Origin: Glandiceps talaboti
Lineage: Eukaryota > Hemichordata > Enteropneusta > Spengelidae
Direction: 5' to 3'
Length of the DNA: 27,500 nt
Assembly (NCBI RefSeq): GCF_964340395.1
Contig: NC_135570.1
Span: forward strand, 16,687,822-16,715,321
The notes under the pieces are model-generated. The model did no database searches, was not told the origin of the DNA, and saw nothing but the letters and a program-made list of their open reading frames with translations. The position numbers were made by a program, and so were the translations under genes. This document shows positions 12,160-21,700 of the stretch, in pieces. Numbering within the stretch: the first letter of the stretch is position 1; every line of letters begins with the position of its first letter.

Positions 12160-12320
12160 AAACCTTGGCATTGACAATAACCTTTAACAGAGATAGTAGT
12201 GACTGTTAAACCTTGACAATAACCTTAGATAACAGACATAGTAGTGACTGTTAAACCTTGGCATTGACAATAACCTTTAACAGAGATAGTAGTGACTGTT
12301 AAACCTTGACAATAACCTTG
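12160..12320. repeat. Variant terminal monomers of the 45-bp array
   Basis: Two monomers about 93 bp apart (near 12167 and 12260) share a five-base insertion (CCTTGGCATTGACAATAACC) and loss of GATA (CCTTTAACAGAG). They alternate with a normal monomer, so the right edge is a short dimeric block found nowhere else in the array. The last partial copy ends at CAATAACCTTG (12320). Confidence 0.88.
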
Positions 12321-12340
12321 ATTATGACGTTAACAAAAGA

Positions 12341-12545
12341 ACCACCAGTGGGCCTTTCGTATTTACAAGGGGGAGGGTCAGGGGAATTAGGGGGTCATTT
12401 TTTTTTACAAATCAGTTGTCGAGGGAGGCCCATATTTTATAAAATAGGATTAGGGGGAGGGTCACATTTTATAAAATAGGATTAGGGGGTGGGTCACATT
12501 TTATAAAATAGGATTAGGGGGAGGGTCACATTTTACTTTTCTAAC
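12341..12545. mobile_element. G-rich interspersed repeat, left part
   Basis: Contains GGGGGAGGGTCAGGGG, GGGGGTCATTTTTTTTTAC and then three tandem 32-bp units. The style (TTTACA followed by a GGGAGGGTCA block) matches 2925-2942 and 13025-13180, so these are probably pieces of one dispersed family. The G-runs are compatible with G-quadruplex formation on the plus strand. There is no open frame, so the element is presumably non-autonomous. Confidence 0.45.
12434..12529. repeat. 32-bp tandem repeat, three copies
   Basis: Units start at 12434, 12466 and 12498, each with the perfect 12-bp palindrome ATTTTATAAAAT followed by AGGATTAGGGGGAGGGTCAC (one copy has GGTGGG in place of GAGGG). A fourth copy breaks off at 12530. 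Confidence 0.95.
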
Positions 12546-12586
12546 ATTGCATTATTTTGGAGTGTTTTGTCATCCCATCGCTGCCA

Positions 12587-12633
12587 TTAGGTTAGGGCTA
12601 GGGCTAGGGCTAGGATTAGGATTAAGGTTAGGT
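12587..12633. repeat. Degenerate telomere-like repeat (GGGCTA/GGATTA/GGTTA units)
   Basis: Short 5-7 bp units GGTTA, GGGCTA (x3), GGATTA, GGATTAA and GGTTA run in tandem. They resemble, but are not, perfect metazoan TTAGGG telomere repeats. This could be a decayed interstitial telomeric tract or simply a G-rich simple repeat in a transposon. Confidence 0.6.
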
Positions 12634-12720
12634 ACAGTGATAGCAGCCTCTATCAAATTGCTGCTGACAACAACCATATAATGAAATAATAGTGGTGTGA
12701 TGAGAGGAGTGGGTCTCGGG

Positions 12721-12936
12721 TGTAACACACAAGTAGTTGGGTAAGATACTACGGATAATGTTGAGGAGATGTTGACTTCACTCCCGACGTACCAATCTAA
12801 TCATTGGAGTTGAATTGTGGCCTCCAGCTCAGTCAATGAGATCCAAACACAGGTACTTATTAATGCAGTCCCTTCCTACACACATCCACATGGCGGTAGT
12901 AGTGGAAAATTGTCCAATGCCTTTAAACTGTCAACA
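12721..12936 (+). mobile_element. Probable LTR of a gypsy-like retrotransposon (216 bp)
   Basis: The segment begins TGTAACACACAAG and ends AAACTGTCAACA, the TG...CA ends typical of LTRs. It is followed immediately by a primer binding site for tRNA-Leu, which fixes the right boundary and the plus orientation. No gag/pol sequence follows: within about 75 bp the sequence returns to the G-rich interspersed repeat, so the element is deleted. A partner LTR is not visible in the window. The start at 12721 is inferred from the TG end and could be slightly off. Confidence 0.55.
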
Positions 12937-12937
12937 T

Positions 12938-12955
12938 TGGTGGCAGCGGTAGGAT
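12938..12955 (+). other. Retroelement primer binding site, tRNA-Leu type
   Basis: TGGTGGCAGCGGTAGGAT is complementary to the 3' end of cytosolic tRNA-Leu including the added CCA (known 3' end CCACCGCTGCCA plus CCA), with one mismatch over 18 nt. In LTR retrotransposons the PBS lies a few nt inside the 5' LTR and primes minus-strand DNA synthesis. Here it starts 2 nt after the putative LTR end. Confidence 0.6.
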
Positions 12956-13024
12956 GAAGTCCTTACAGATGATTTTGGGACTCATGTCCTTTTACATATC
13001 TGTCAGCTTTTAACTCGTGTTTCG

Positions 13025-13180
13025 AATAGGTGGTGGGTCATTTTTTAGAGAAAAAAAGGTTGAGGGAGAACCACTTTTTAGCACGATGGAGTCGAGGGAG
13101 GGTCACATTTTATTCAACAGTCCTAGCCTAATTTCTCTTGGCCCCCCTCCTCCTCTTTGTAATTACTGAAAGCTCCCTTA
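13025..13180. mobile_element. G-rich interspersed repeat, right part
   Basis: GGTGGTGGGTCATTTTTTAG, GAGGGAGAACCACTTTTTA and GAGGGAGGGTCACATTTTAT repeat the phrases seen at 12341-12545. They end in GGCCCCCCTCCTCC followed by TTTGTAATTACTGAAAG. The simplest reading is that the LTR-containing block (about 12545-13020) inserted into, or recombined with, one copy of this element. Two adjacent copies are the alternative. Confidence 0.45.
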
Positions 13181-13620
13181 GGATGTGTAGATCAAATGTT
13201 TTGAGGGATTGCTTTACTGCAAAATCTTATTGTCATGAATAAGCCTTGGCATTTAGTATTATTACTGTAATTAAATATCAGATATGATATATTAGGAAGT
13301 CAAAATCCTCACATAATGCCATAAATATCAAAGTATATAGTGCAAATGAACGTTAATAGATTTATGGGGATGTCTTTATTGTGTTTGCTAACTTTTAAAA
13401 GGAAGTCATTAGAAGGTTCCTTGAAACAGACGACAAGTATGAACCACATGAGTCATTAAATTGTACATATTTGACTTTGACTTCTTTACGTGTGAGAGGA
13501 AAAGGACATAACTAACAAACAGATTGATACCTAGTCGAGGTTAACTTGGTATCCATAGTCTGTGTATTAAATATGATATTACTAGGGTACATTGAATTTC
13601 TTTTGAACCTAGTGCTGTCT
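13181..13620. other. AT-rich spacer
   Basis: No gene, tRNA or transposon signature is seen. An open frame starting near 13546 runs into the decayed 49-bp repeat and is not credible. Confidence 0.55.
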
Positions 13621-13626
13621 GGTTCT

Positions 13627-13648
13627 ACAGTACAGTACAGTACAGTAT
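13627..13648. repeat. (CAGTA)4 simple repeat
   Basis: Four tandem ACAGT/CAGTA units at the left edge of the 49-bp minisatellite. The monomer contains TACAGTATAA, so this may be a local slippage expansion of that segment. Confidence 0.9.
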
Positions 13649-13657
13649 ATTATAATG

Positions 13658-15955
13658 GGTATTCGTCGCTTAGAATCTATGCTGTCCTGTTCTACCGTTT
13701 AGCATGGATATTTGTAGCCTGGAATCGATACTGTCCTGATCTACAGTATAACCTTGATATTTGTAGAATGGAATCCAAGTTCTACCACAAGTCACTCAGG
13801 CTTAGTTAGTTATGTATACGAAAACAAACAAACAAACAAACAAACAAACAAACAAACAAACAAACAAACAAACAATAAATTCATAATTGTCTACTGTATA
13901 ACATGGATATATGTAGCATGCATTCCATGCTTTCCTGTTCTACTCTATAGCATGTCTATTTGTAGTATACACTCCATGCTGTCCTGTTCTACAGTATAAG
14001 ATGGCTATTTGTTGCCTGGAATCCATACTGTCCTGTTCTACAGATATGGCTATTTGTAACATGTACTCTATGCTGTCCTGTTTTACAGTATAAGATGGCT
14101 ATTTGTAACATGTACTCCATGCTGTCCTACCGTATGATATAGCTATTTGTAACATGTACTCCATGCTGTCCTGTTTTACAGTATAAGATGGCTATTTGTA
14201 ACATGTACTCCATGCTGTACTGTTCTACCGTATGATATAGCTATTTGTAACATGTACTCCATGCTGTCCTGTTTTACCGTATGATATAGCTATTTGTAAC
14301 ATGTACTCCATGCTGTACTGTTCTACCGTATGATATAGCTATTTGTAACATGTACTCCATGCTGTCCTGTTTTACAGTATAAGATGGCTATTTGTAACAT
14401 GTACTCCATGCTGTACTGTTCTACCGTATGATATAGCTATTTGTAACATGTACTCCATGCTGTCCTGTTTTACAGTATAAGATGGCTATTTGTAACATGT
14501 ACTCCATGCTGTCCTACCGTATGATATGGCTATTTGTAACATGTACTCCATGCTGTCCTACCGTATAAGATGGCTATTTGTAACATGTACTCCATGCTGT
14601 CCTGTTTTACAGTATAAGATGGCTATTTGTAACATGTACTCCATGCTGTCCTGTTCTACCGTATGATATAGCTATTTGTAACATGTACTCAATGCTGTCC
14701 TGTTTTACCGTATGATATAGCTATTTGTAACATGTACTCAATGCTGTCCTGTTTTACCGTATGATATAGCTATTTGTAACATGTACTCCATGCTGTCCTG
14801 TTTTACCGTATGATATAGCTATTTGTAACATGTACTCCATGTTGTCCCGTTTTACCGTATGATATAGCTATTTGTAACATGTACTCCATGCTGTCCTGTT
14901 TTACAGTATAAGATGGCTATTTGTAACACGTACTCCATGTTGTCCCGTTCTATAGTATAAGATGGCTATTCGTAACATGTACTCCATGTTGTCCTGTTTT
15001 ACAGTATAAGATGGCTATTCGTAACATGTACTCCATGCTGTAATTAGTAATACTCCATGCTGTCCTGTTTTACAGTATAAGATGGCTATTTGTAACGTGT
15101 ACTCCATGCTGTCCTACCGTATGATATGGCTATTTGTAACATGTTCTCCATGTTGTAATTAGTAATACTCCATGCTGTCCTGTTTTACAGTATAAGATGG
15201 CTATTTGTAACATGTACTCCATGCTGTCCTACCGTATGATATGGCTATTTGTAACATGTACTCCATGTTGTCCTGTTTTACAGTATAAGATGGCTATTCG
15301 TAACATGTACTCCATGCTGTAATTAGTAATACTCCATGTTGTCCCGTTTTACAGTATAAGATGGCTATTTGTAACATGTACTCTATGCTGTCCTGTTTTA
15401 CAGTATAAGATGGCTATTCGTAACATGTACTCCATGCTGTAATTAGTAATACTCCATGTTGTCCCGTTTTACAGTATAAGATGGCTATTTATAACATGTA
15501 CTCCATGCTGTCCTGTTTTACAGTATAAGATGGCTATTTGTAACATGTACTCCATGCTGTCCTGTTTTACAGTATAAGATGGCTATTCGTAACATGTACT
15601 CCATGCTGTAATTAGTAATACTCCATGCTGTCCTGTTTTACAGTATAAGATGGCTATTTGTAACATGTACTCCATGCTGTCCTGTTTTACAGTATAAGAT
15701 GGCTATTTGTAACACGTACTCCATGCTGTCCTGTTTTACAGTATAAGATGGCTATTTGTAACATGTACTCCATGTTGTCCCGTTCTATAGTATAAGATGG
15801 CTATTTGTAACATGTACTCTATGCTGTACTGTTCTACCGTATGATATAGCTATTTGTAACATGTACTCCATGCTGTAATTAGTAATACTCCATGCTGTCC
15901 TGTTTTACAGTATAAGATGGCTATTTGTAACATGTACTCCATGCTGTAATTAGTA
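13658..15955. repeat. 49-bp minisatellite array (about 46 copies, 2.3 kb)
   Basis: The monomer is made of ATGTACTCCATGCTGTCCTG, TTTTACAGTATAAGATGG and CTATTTGTAAC, 49 bp in all. A second monomer type has ACCGTATGATATAGC in place of ACAGTATAAGATGGC, and a 44-bp deletion form lacks GTTTT. The leftmost copies (13658-13790 and 13885-14050) are strongly diverged, with GGAATC instead of TGTACTCC. The interior is nearly uniform. Seven junctions carry TAATTAGTAA (15041, 15156, 15320, 15440, 15609, 15876, 15947), the last of which is the array's right end. There is no coding potential across the frames. Confidence 0.97.
13821..13874. repeat. (AAAC)n microsatellite inside the 49-bp array
   Basis: About 13 uninterrupted tetranucleotide units sit between two groups of diverged 49-bp monomers, so the microsatellite arose within, or inserted into, the old left flank of the array. 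Confidence 0.98.
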
Positions 15956-15959
15956 ATTA

Positions 15960-16835
15960 GACAAAGTGCATATATCCTATAGAGTGTGTTGATTTAGTTA
16001 AAAAGTGTAATGAATAATTGGCATAATTAATAATTGTCGATAATTAGCCTATATCTTGAAAATGCACTCTTCAATTTTCAATTTCAATATAATTTAGTAC
16101 ATACATTAACCATAACAGAGCGCATATGTTCTACAAGGGTTGTTGATGTAGCTTACAGTTTTCATGAATAAATTGAATAATTATTTTCGGTAATTAGGCT
16201 TTATCTTAAGAATGTAATCTTCGTTCTTCATATTTCATATAATTTGGTACATATTTCAACCATAACAATGAGCACATGTCCTTTGAAGTTTGTTGACACA
16301 ACTTTTACTTTTAATGAGAAATTTGAATAACTAATGATCTTCAGTAATTAAGCTATATCTTTGGAATGTACTCTTCAAATTCCATATAATTTGGCATCAA
16401 TCATGAGAAAACACACATATCCTCTAAAGCCTGTTTACAGTTTTGATTTTAATAAGTAATTTGCATTATTAATGATTTTCGGTATTCAGGCTATATCTTA
16501 AGAATCAAACTTCAAATTTCATTTAACTTGGTACATCCATCAACCATAGCAAATCACGCGTGTTTGATGTAGTTATTCATGTAGTTTTCAATTGTGATGT
16601 GTAATTTGCATAAATAATCATTGTGATAGTTAAGCAATACCTTTAGTATGCAAGCATTAAATTTCAGATAATTAGTACATGTATTGATGGTAAAGGCGTG
16701 TATTTGTCATTTAAAGCTTGAGCATGTAGCTTATAAACTAAATTGTTAATTTGCATAATTAATGAGTTTTTAATAATTAGGCAATATGTTAACTATGCAA
16801 GCTTCAAATTTCATAGTTTCCTACAATTACTTTTC
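15960..16835. repeat. Diverged tandem repeat of about 150 bp, six copies
   Basis: Six blocks start near 15961, 16115, 16265, 16408, 16548 and 16690. Each contains in order a CACATGTCCT-like segment, TGTTGATGTAG, AATTTGCATAATTAATGA, GGTAATTAGGCTATATC, AAGAATG, CTTCAAATTTCATATAATTT and GGTACAT. Spacings run from about 140 to 154 bp and sequence identity is low, so this array is much older than its neighbours. Three copies keep a perfect ATTTGCAT (16459, 16614, 16749). No open frame spans it. Confidence 0.78.
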
Positions 16836-16847
16836 CAATTAAGTGGT

Positions 16848-17226
16848 ACATCATGTATAATAGTTACATTTCAGAATTTTGCATTCCAACAATGTGTATA
16901 GGCCCAAAAAGTTGTGGTTTTGCCCTTACGGGAGGTATTCAGTTTAAATATGGTTATCTTCCGTTATTGTGATGTCAATATACACCATCATGTTACTGTT
17001 AGTATCTCATGGTTGGTTATTTCAAGGGAAAACCCACCAAATCCATACCCGTACTATTGAACTTCCAAACTTGCTGTAATGGATGAATTTGATATTCTTG
17101 ATGTTACATCATGTATGATCGCTATAGATAAAAAAAATCATTCCAACAATATATGTGTACATGTGTCTAGGAAAAGATCTAAGGTTTTGGCCTGACGGAA
17201 GACATTCAGTTTAAATCTGGTTTTAT
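16848..17226. repeat. Diverged direct duplication, period about 258 bp
   Basis: 16848-16960 and 17106-17226 share in order ACATCATGTAT, CATTCCAACAAT, GTGTATAGG/GTGTCTAGG, GGTTTTG, CCTTACGGGAGG/CCTGACGGAAGA and CATTCAGTTTAAAT (TATTCAGTTTAAAT in the first). The sequence between them is not obviously related. It could be two copies of a dispersed repeat or a further degenerate tandem unit related to the repeat on its left. Confidence 0.6.
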
Positions 17227-17930
17227 ACAGTAGTCCGAGTGGGAACGTACATCTTACTTTTTATACGTATTCCTGTAGTATTTCAGCGATATGTAGGTAA
17301 TGACAGGTGAAAATAGAAAGGGTACTTATAAATGATCTATGGTTAGACTTTAAAATCACATTACGACAAACATGAGTTCACGTAAAACGTATAAGATTAC
17401 TCATGTCATACAATTTCAAAGATACGCAGCAGAGTAAATTGGTTGAACATGTGATTTACAGCTAGTTTTAGGATGAAAGAATTGTTCACTATTATAAAGC
17501 TAATCCGATCATGAACCACTCACATCGTATCTTATCACGATCTCCATCCGAATATTCCCGATAGGGCACATATTTGAGGATTTCGTCTTCATACAAGGTG
17601 AGTTTGTCATATTAAATGACTGACTATCATGCTCTGTACTGGGGGATTCGTTCTACTTGCTATCAGTCTCTATAGAACTAATGTTATACTTTCCTATTAA
17701 AAAGATATTATGATTAGGCAAAGTTGTGATGACATTGTGCAAGGAGGGGGAAATGCTGATAAGCTTTCCTTTTGGGCAAAAACATCCAGGGAAATCGTTA
17801 GAAACGTATCAAATGCATAAATAACAATTTTGTTTATGGATTTTTAAACAGAATATTATAACATCATGTATTGTAATTCTTATATTTCTTTCATCCAATA
17901 TTATTGTAACGTTCAGTGTGATGTCATGTC
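17227..17930. other. Spacer without identified gene
   Basis: AT-rich sequence. A consensus-like splice donor CAAGGTGAGT occurs at about 17594-17603 and follows a 27-codon open stretch, but with no acceptor or homology I do not call an exon. Confidence 0.5.
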
Positions 17931-17931
17931 A

Positions 17932-17989
17932 TGTGTGTGTGTGTGTGTGTGTGTATGTGTGTGTGTGTGTGTGTCTATGTTTATGTCTA

Positions 17990-18021
<32 letters not shown>

Positions 18022-18082
18022 GACACGATACAGACAGACATACAAACAGACTGACAGACAGACAGACAGACAGACAGACAGA
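17932..18082. repeat. Compound microsatellite (TG)n-(CTGT)n-(ACAG)n
   Basis: A (TG)n tract (17932-17974, one interruption) is followed by (CTGT)n to 18020, a short unique centre with CGACACGATA, then (CAGA)n from about 18049 to 18082. The two tetranucleotide tracts are reverse complements, so this is an inverted repeat that can fold into a hairpin of about 30 bp stem. Confidence 0.96.
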
Positions 18083-18109
18083 TGTTATCTGTTGTCTGTT
18101 TAAACAATA

Positions 18110-18321
18110 TTATAAACTGTATTAATGTATTACCATGTATCTTTTACTAAGTTGTCATTTTGGCCTTTTTCTATAATTATTGTAACCAGTTTGTTGTTTT
18201 TAACTCTATTTGTTTGATTGTTCTACCATGCTTTTAAATATATTGTATGTACAGCGCTTTTCAATATCAATGAATAGAAAGGCGCTTTAGAAAATAAATA
18301 AACTTTAAACTTTAAACTTTA
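18110..18321 (+). mobile_element. 3' end of a LINE or LINE-tailed SINE
   Basis: The sequence ends TACAGCGCTTTTCAATATC, then AAGGCGCTTTAGAAAATA, then a 7-bp tandem tail (AAACTTT, about three units, to 18321). A GCGCTTT hairpin-like end followed by short tandem units is typical of the 3' termini of CR1/L2-like elements and the SINEs that borrow their tails. The 5' boundary is unclear and no coding sequence is recognised upstream. Confidence 0.5.
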
Positions 18322-18702
18322 GCAAACACCTATCTATATTTACCTAGTTCTGTAGGATGAAGTTATTGCGTACGATACATTCAATATACCTATATTTGTA
18401 TATGTATCTTTATCAATATTAAAGGGCCCTATGAGATGTATGTCCGAAATATGATACTTGACAACTTAAGGCATATTGAGGAATTAGATGTCGATTTAGA
18501 GAAAATAAGACTAGTGACGTGGTAGGTTAAAGGTTTAAGTTACGTTTGGCCTCGGAATCGTTAATTGTGATAATTTGTTTGAAACAATACATCAGAAATG
18601 TACATGTCTAGAGATGGACAAGGGGTATGTCATTATTTACGGCCAGGGGTCCGGCAGACTCACAGTCTCACTTTCTAGACACCATGAGTATACGTCTTCC
18701 TT
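18322..18702. other. Spacer before the 32-bp array
   Basis: No gene-like frame or repeat element is evident. The sequence passes directly into the 32-bp repeat at CCTACCATACTAG. Confidence 0.5.
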
Positions 18703-21700
18703 CCTACCATACTAGTTACTGTACATGCCATGTACTCACCATACTAGTTACTGTACATGTCATGTACCTCCCATACTTGTTACTGTACATGCCATACGTA
18801 CCTACCATAGTAGTTATTGTAAATGTCATGTACTTACCATACTAGTTACTATACATGTCATGTACCTACCATACTAGTTACTGTACATGTCATGTACTTA
18901 CCATACTAGTTACTGTACATGCCATACGTACCTACTGTACTAGTTACTGTACATGTCATGTACTCACCATACTAGTTACTGTACATGTCATGTACTTACC
19001 ATACTAGTTACTGTACATGTCATGTACTTACCATACTAGTTACTGTACATGCCATACGTACCTACCATACTAGTTACTGTCCATGCCATACGTACCTACC
19101 ATACTAGTTACTGTACATGCCATACGTACCTACCATACTAGTTACTGTACATGTCATGTAACTACCGTACTAGTTACTGTACATGTCATGTACTTACCAT
19201 ACTAGTTACTGTACATGTCATGTACCTCCCATACTTGTTACTGTACATGCCATACGTACCTACCATAGTAGTTATTGTAAATGTCATGTACTTACCATAC
19301 TAGTTACTGTACATGTCATGTACTTACCATACTAGTTACTGTACATGCCATACGTACCTACCATAGTAGTTATTGTAAATGTCATGTAACTACCGTACTA
19401 GTTACTATACATGTCATGTACTTACCATACTAGTTACTGTACATGTCATGTACCTCCCATACTTGTTACTGTACATGTCATGTACCTACCGTACTAGTTA
19501 CTGGACATGTCATGTACTTACCATACTAGTTACTGTACATGCCATACGTACCTACCATAGTAGTTACTGTACATGTCATGTAACTACCGTACTAGTTACT
19601 ATACATGTCATGTACTTACCATACTAGTTACTGTACATGTCATGTACCTCCCATACTTGTTACTGTACATGTCATGTACCTACCGTACTAGTTACAGTGT
19701 CATATGTAACCACCATACTAGTTACTGTACACGCCATATGTACCTACCATAGTAGTTACTGTGCATGTCATGTACCTACCATACTAGTTACTGTGCATGT
19801 CATGTAACTACCATACTAGTTACTGTGCATGTCATGTACCTACCATACTAGTTACTGTGCATGTCATGTACCTACCATACTAGTTACTGTACATGTCATG
19901 TACCTACCAAACTAGTTACTGTAAATGTCACGTAACTACCATACTAGTTACTGTACATGTCATGTAACTACCATACTAGTTACTGTGCATGTCATGTACC
20001 TACCATACTAGTTACTGTACATGTCATGTACCTACCATACTACTTACTGTGCATGTCATGTAACTACCATACTAGTTACTGTGCATGTCATGTAACTACC
20101 ATACTAGTTACTGTAAATGTCACGTACCTACCGTACTAGTTACTGTACATGTCATGTACCTACCGTACTAGTTACTGTGCATGTCATGTACCTACCATAC
20201 TAGTTACTGTAAATGTCATGTACCTACCATACTAGTCACTGTACATGTCATGTACCTACCGTACTAGATAATGTGCATGTCATGTACCTACCATACTAGT
20301 TACTGTAAATGTCACGTAACTACCATACTAGTTACTGTACATGTCATACGTACCTACCATACTACTTACTGTGCATGTCATGTACCTACCGTACTAGTTA
20401 CTGTGCATGTCATGTACCTACCGTACTAGTTACTGTAAATGTCACGTAACTACCATACTAGTTACTGTGCATGTCATGTACCTACCATACTAGTTACTGT
20501 AAATGTCACGTAACTACCATATTAGTCACTGTGCATGTCATGTACCTACCATACTAGTTACTGTAAATGTCATGTACCTACCATACTAGTTACTGTAAAT
20601 GTCACGTAACTACCATACTAGTCACTGTGCATGTCATGTACCTACCATACTAGTTACTGTAAATGTCACGTAACTACCATACTAGTTACTGTGCATGTCA
20701 TGTACCTACCATACTAGTTACTGTGCATGTCATGTACCTACCATACTAGTTACTGTACATGTCATGTACCTACCGTACTAGTTACTGTACATGCCATGTA
20801 CCTACCGTACTAGTTACTGTGCATGTCATGTACCTACCATACTAGTTACTGTGCATGTCATGTACCTACCATACTAGTTAATGTGCATGTTATGTACCTA
20901 CCATACTAGTTACTGTGCATGTCATGTACCTACCATACTAGTTACTGTGCATGTCATGTACCTACCATACTACTTACTGTGCATGTCATGTACCTACCAT
21001 ACTAGTTACTGTGCATGTCATGTACCTACCATACTAGTTACTGTACATGTCATGTACCTACCGTACTAGTTACTGTGCATGTCATGTACCTACCATACTA
21101 GTTACTGTACATGTCATACGTACCTACCATACTACTTACTGTGCATGTCATGTACCTACCGTACTAGTTACTGTAAATGTCACGTAACTACCATACTAGT
21201 TACTGTGCATGTCATGTACCTACCATACTAGTTACTGTAAATGTCACGTAACTACCATACTAGTTACTGTGCATGTCATGTACCTACCATACCAGTTACT
21301 GTAAATGTCACGTAACTACCATACTAGTTACTGTACATGTCATGTACCTACCATACTAGTCACTGTGCATGTCATGTACCTACCATACTAGTTACTGTAC
21401 ATGTCATGTACCTACCATACTAGTTACTGTAAATGTCACGTAACTACCATACTAGTCACTGTGCATGTCATGTACCTACCATACTAGTTACTGTAAATGT
21501 CACGTAACTACCATACTAGTCACTGTGCATGTCATGTACCTACCATACTAGTTACTGTAAATGTCACGTAACTACCATACTAGTCACTGTGCATGTCATG
21601 TACCTACCATACTAGTTACTGTAAATGTCACGTAACTACCATACTAGTCACTGTGCATGTCATGTACCTACCATACTAGTTACTGTAAATGTCATGTACC

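Larger units (their letters stand above)
4757..12320. repeat. 45-bp minisatellite array, about 168 copies (7.56 kb)
   Basis: Contiguous copies of a 45-bp monomer built from AAACCTTGACAATAACC, TTAGATAACAGAGATAG and TAGTGACTATT, with no spacers. Variation is confined to a few positions: ACTATT/ACTGTT/TCTGTT, TAGTAGTG/TAGTGGTG/TAGTGATG, and AGAGATAG/AGACATAG/AGATATAG/AAGGATAG. A 46-bp version has one extra T (CCTTTAGATAAC). Since 45 is a multiple of three, the minus strand stays open as a 15-residue repeat (LSRFNSHYYLCYLRL) until a 46-bp copy shifts the frame and gives a stop. These frames begin at TTG rather than ATG, and common variants change Tyr/His or Ser/Arg freely, so I do not call them genes. 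The first copies and the right end are atypical. Confidence 0.99.

Noticed and set aside
4795-12177. Family of repetitive Tyr/Leu-rich proteins encoded on the minus strand
   Set aside because: Starts are TTG, frames break wherever a 46-bp monomer occurs, variants are largely amino-acid-changing, and there is no promoter or splice context.
4757-12320. CRISPR array or bacterial repeat system
   Set aside because: The units are contiguous with no unique spacers, there are no cas-like genes, and all context (SINE, LINE, microsatellites) is eukaryotic.
17522-17603. Exon ending in the consensus splice donor CAAGGTGAGT
   Set aside because: Only a 27-codon open stretch precedes it, no convincing acceptor was found and the translation is not recognisable. 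A donor-like match of this quality is expected by chance in 27 kb.
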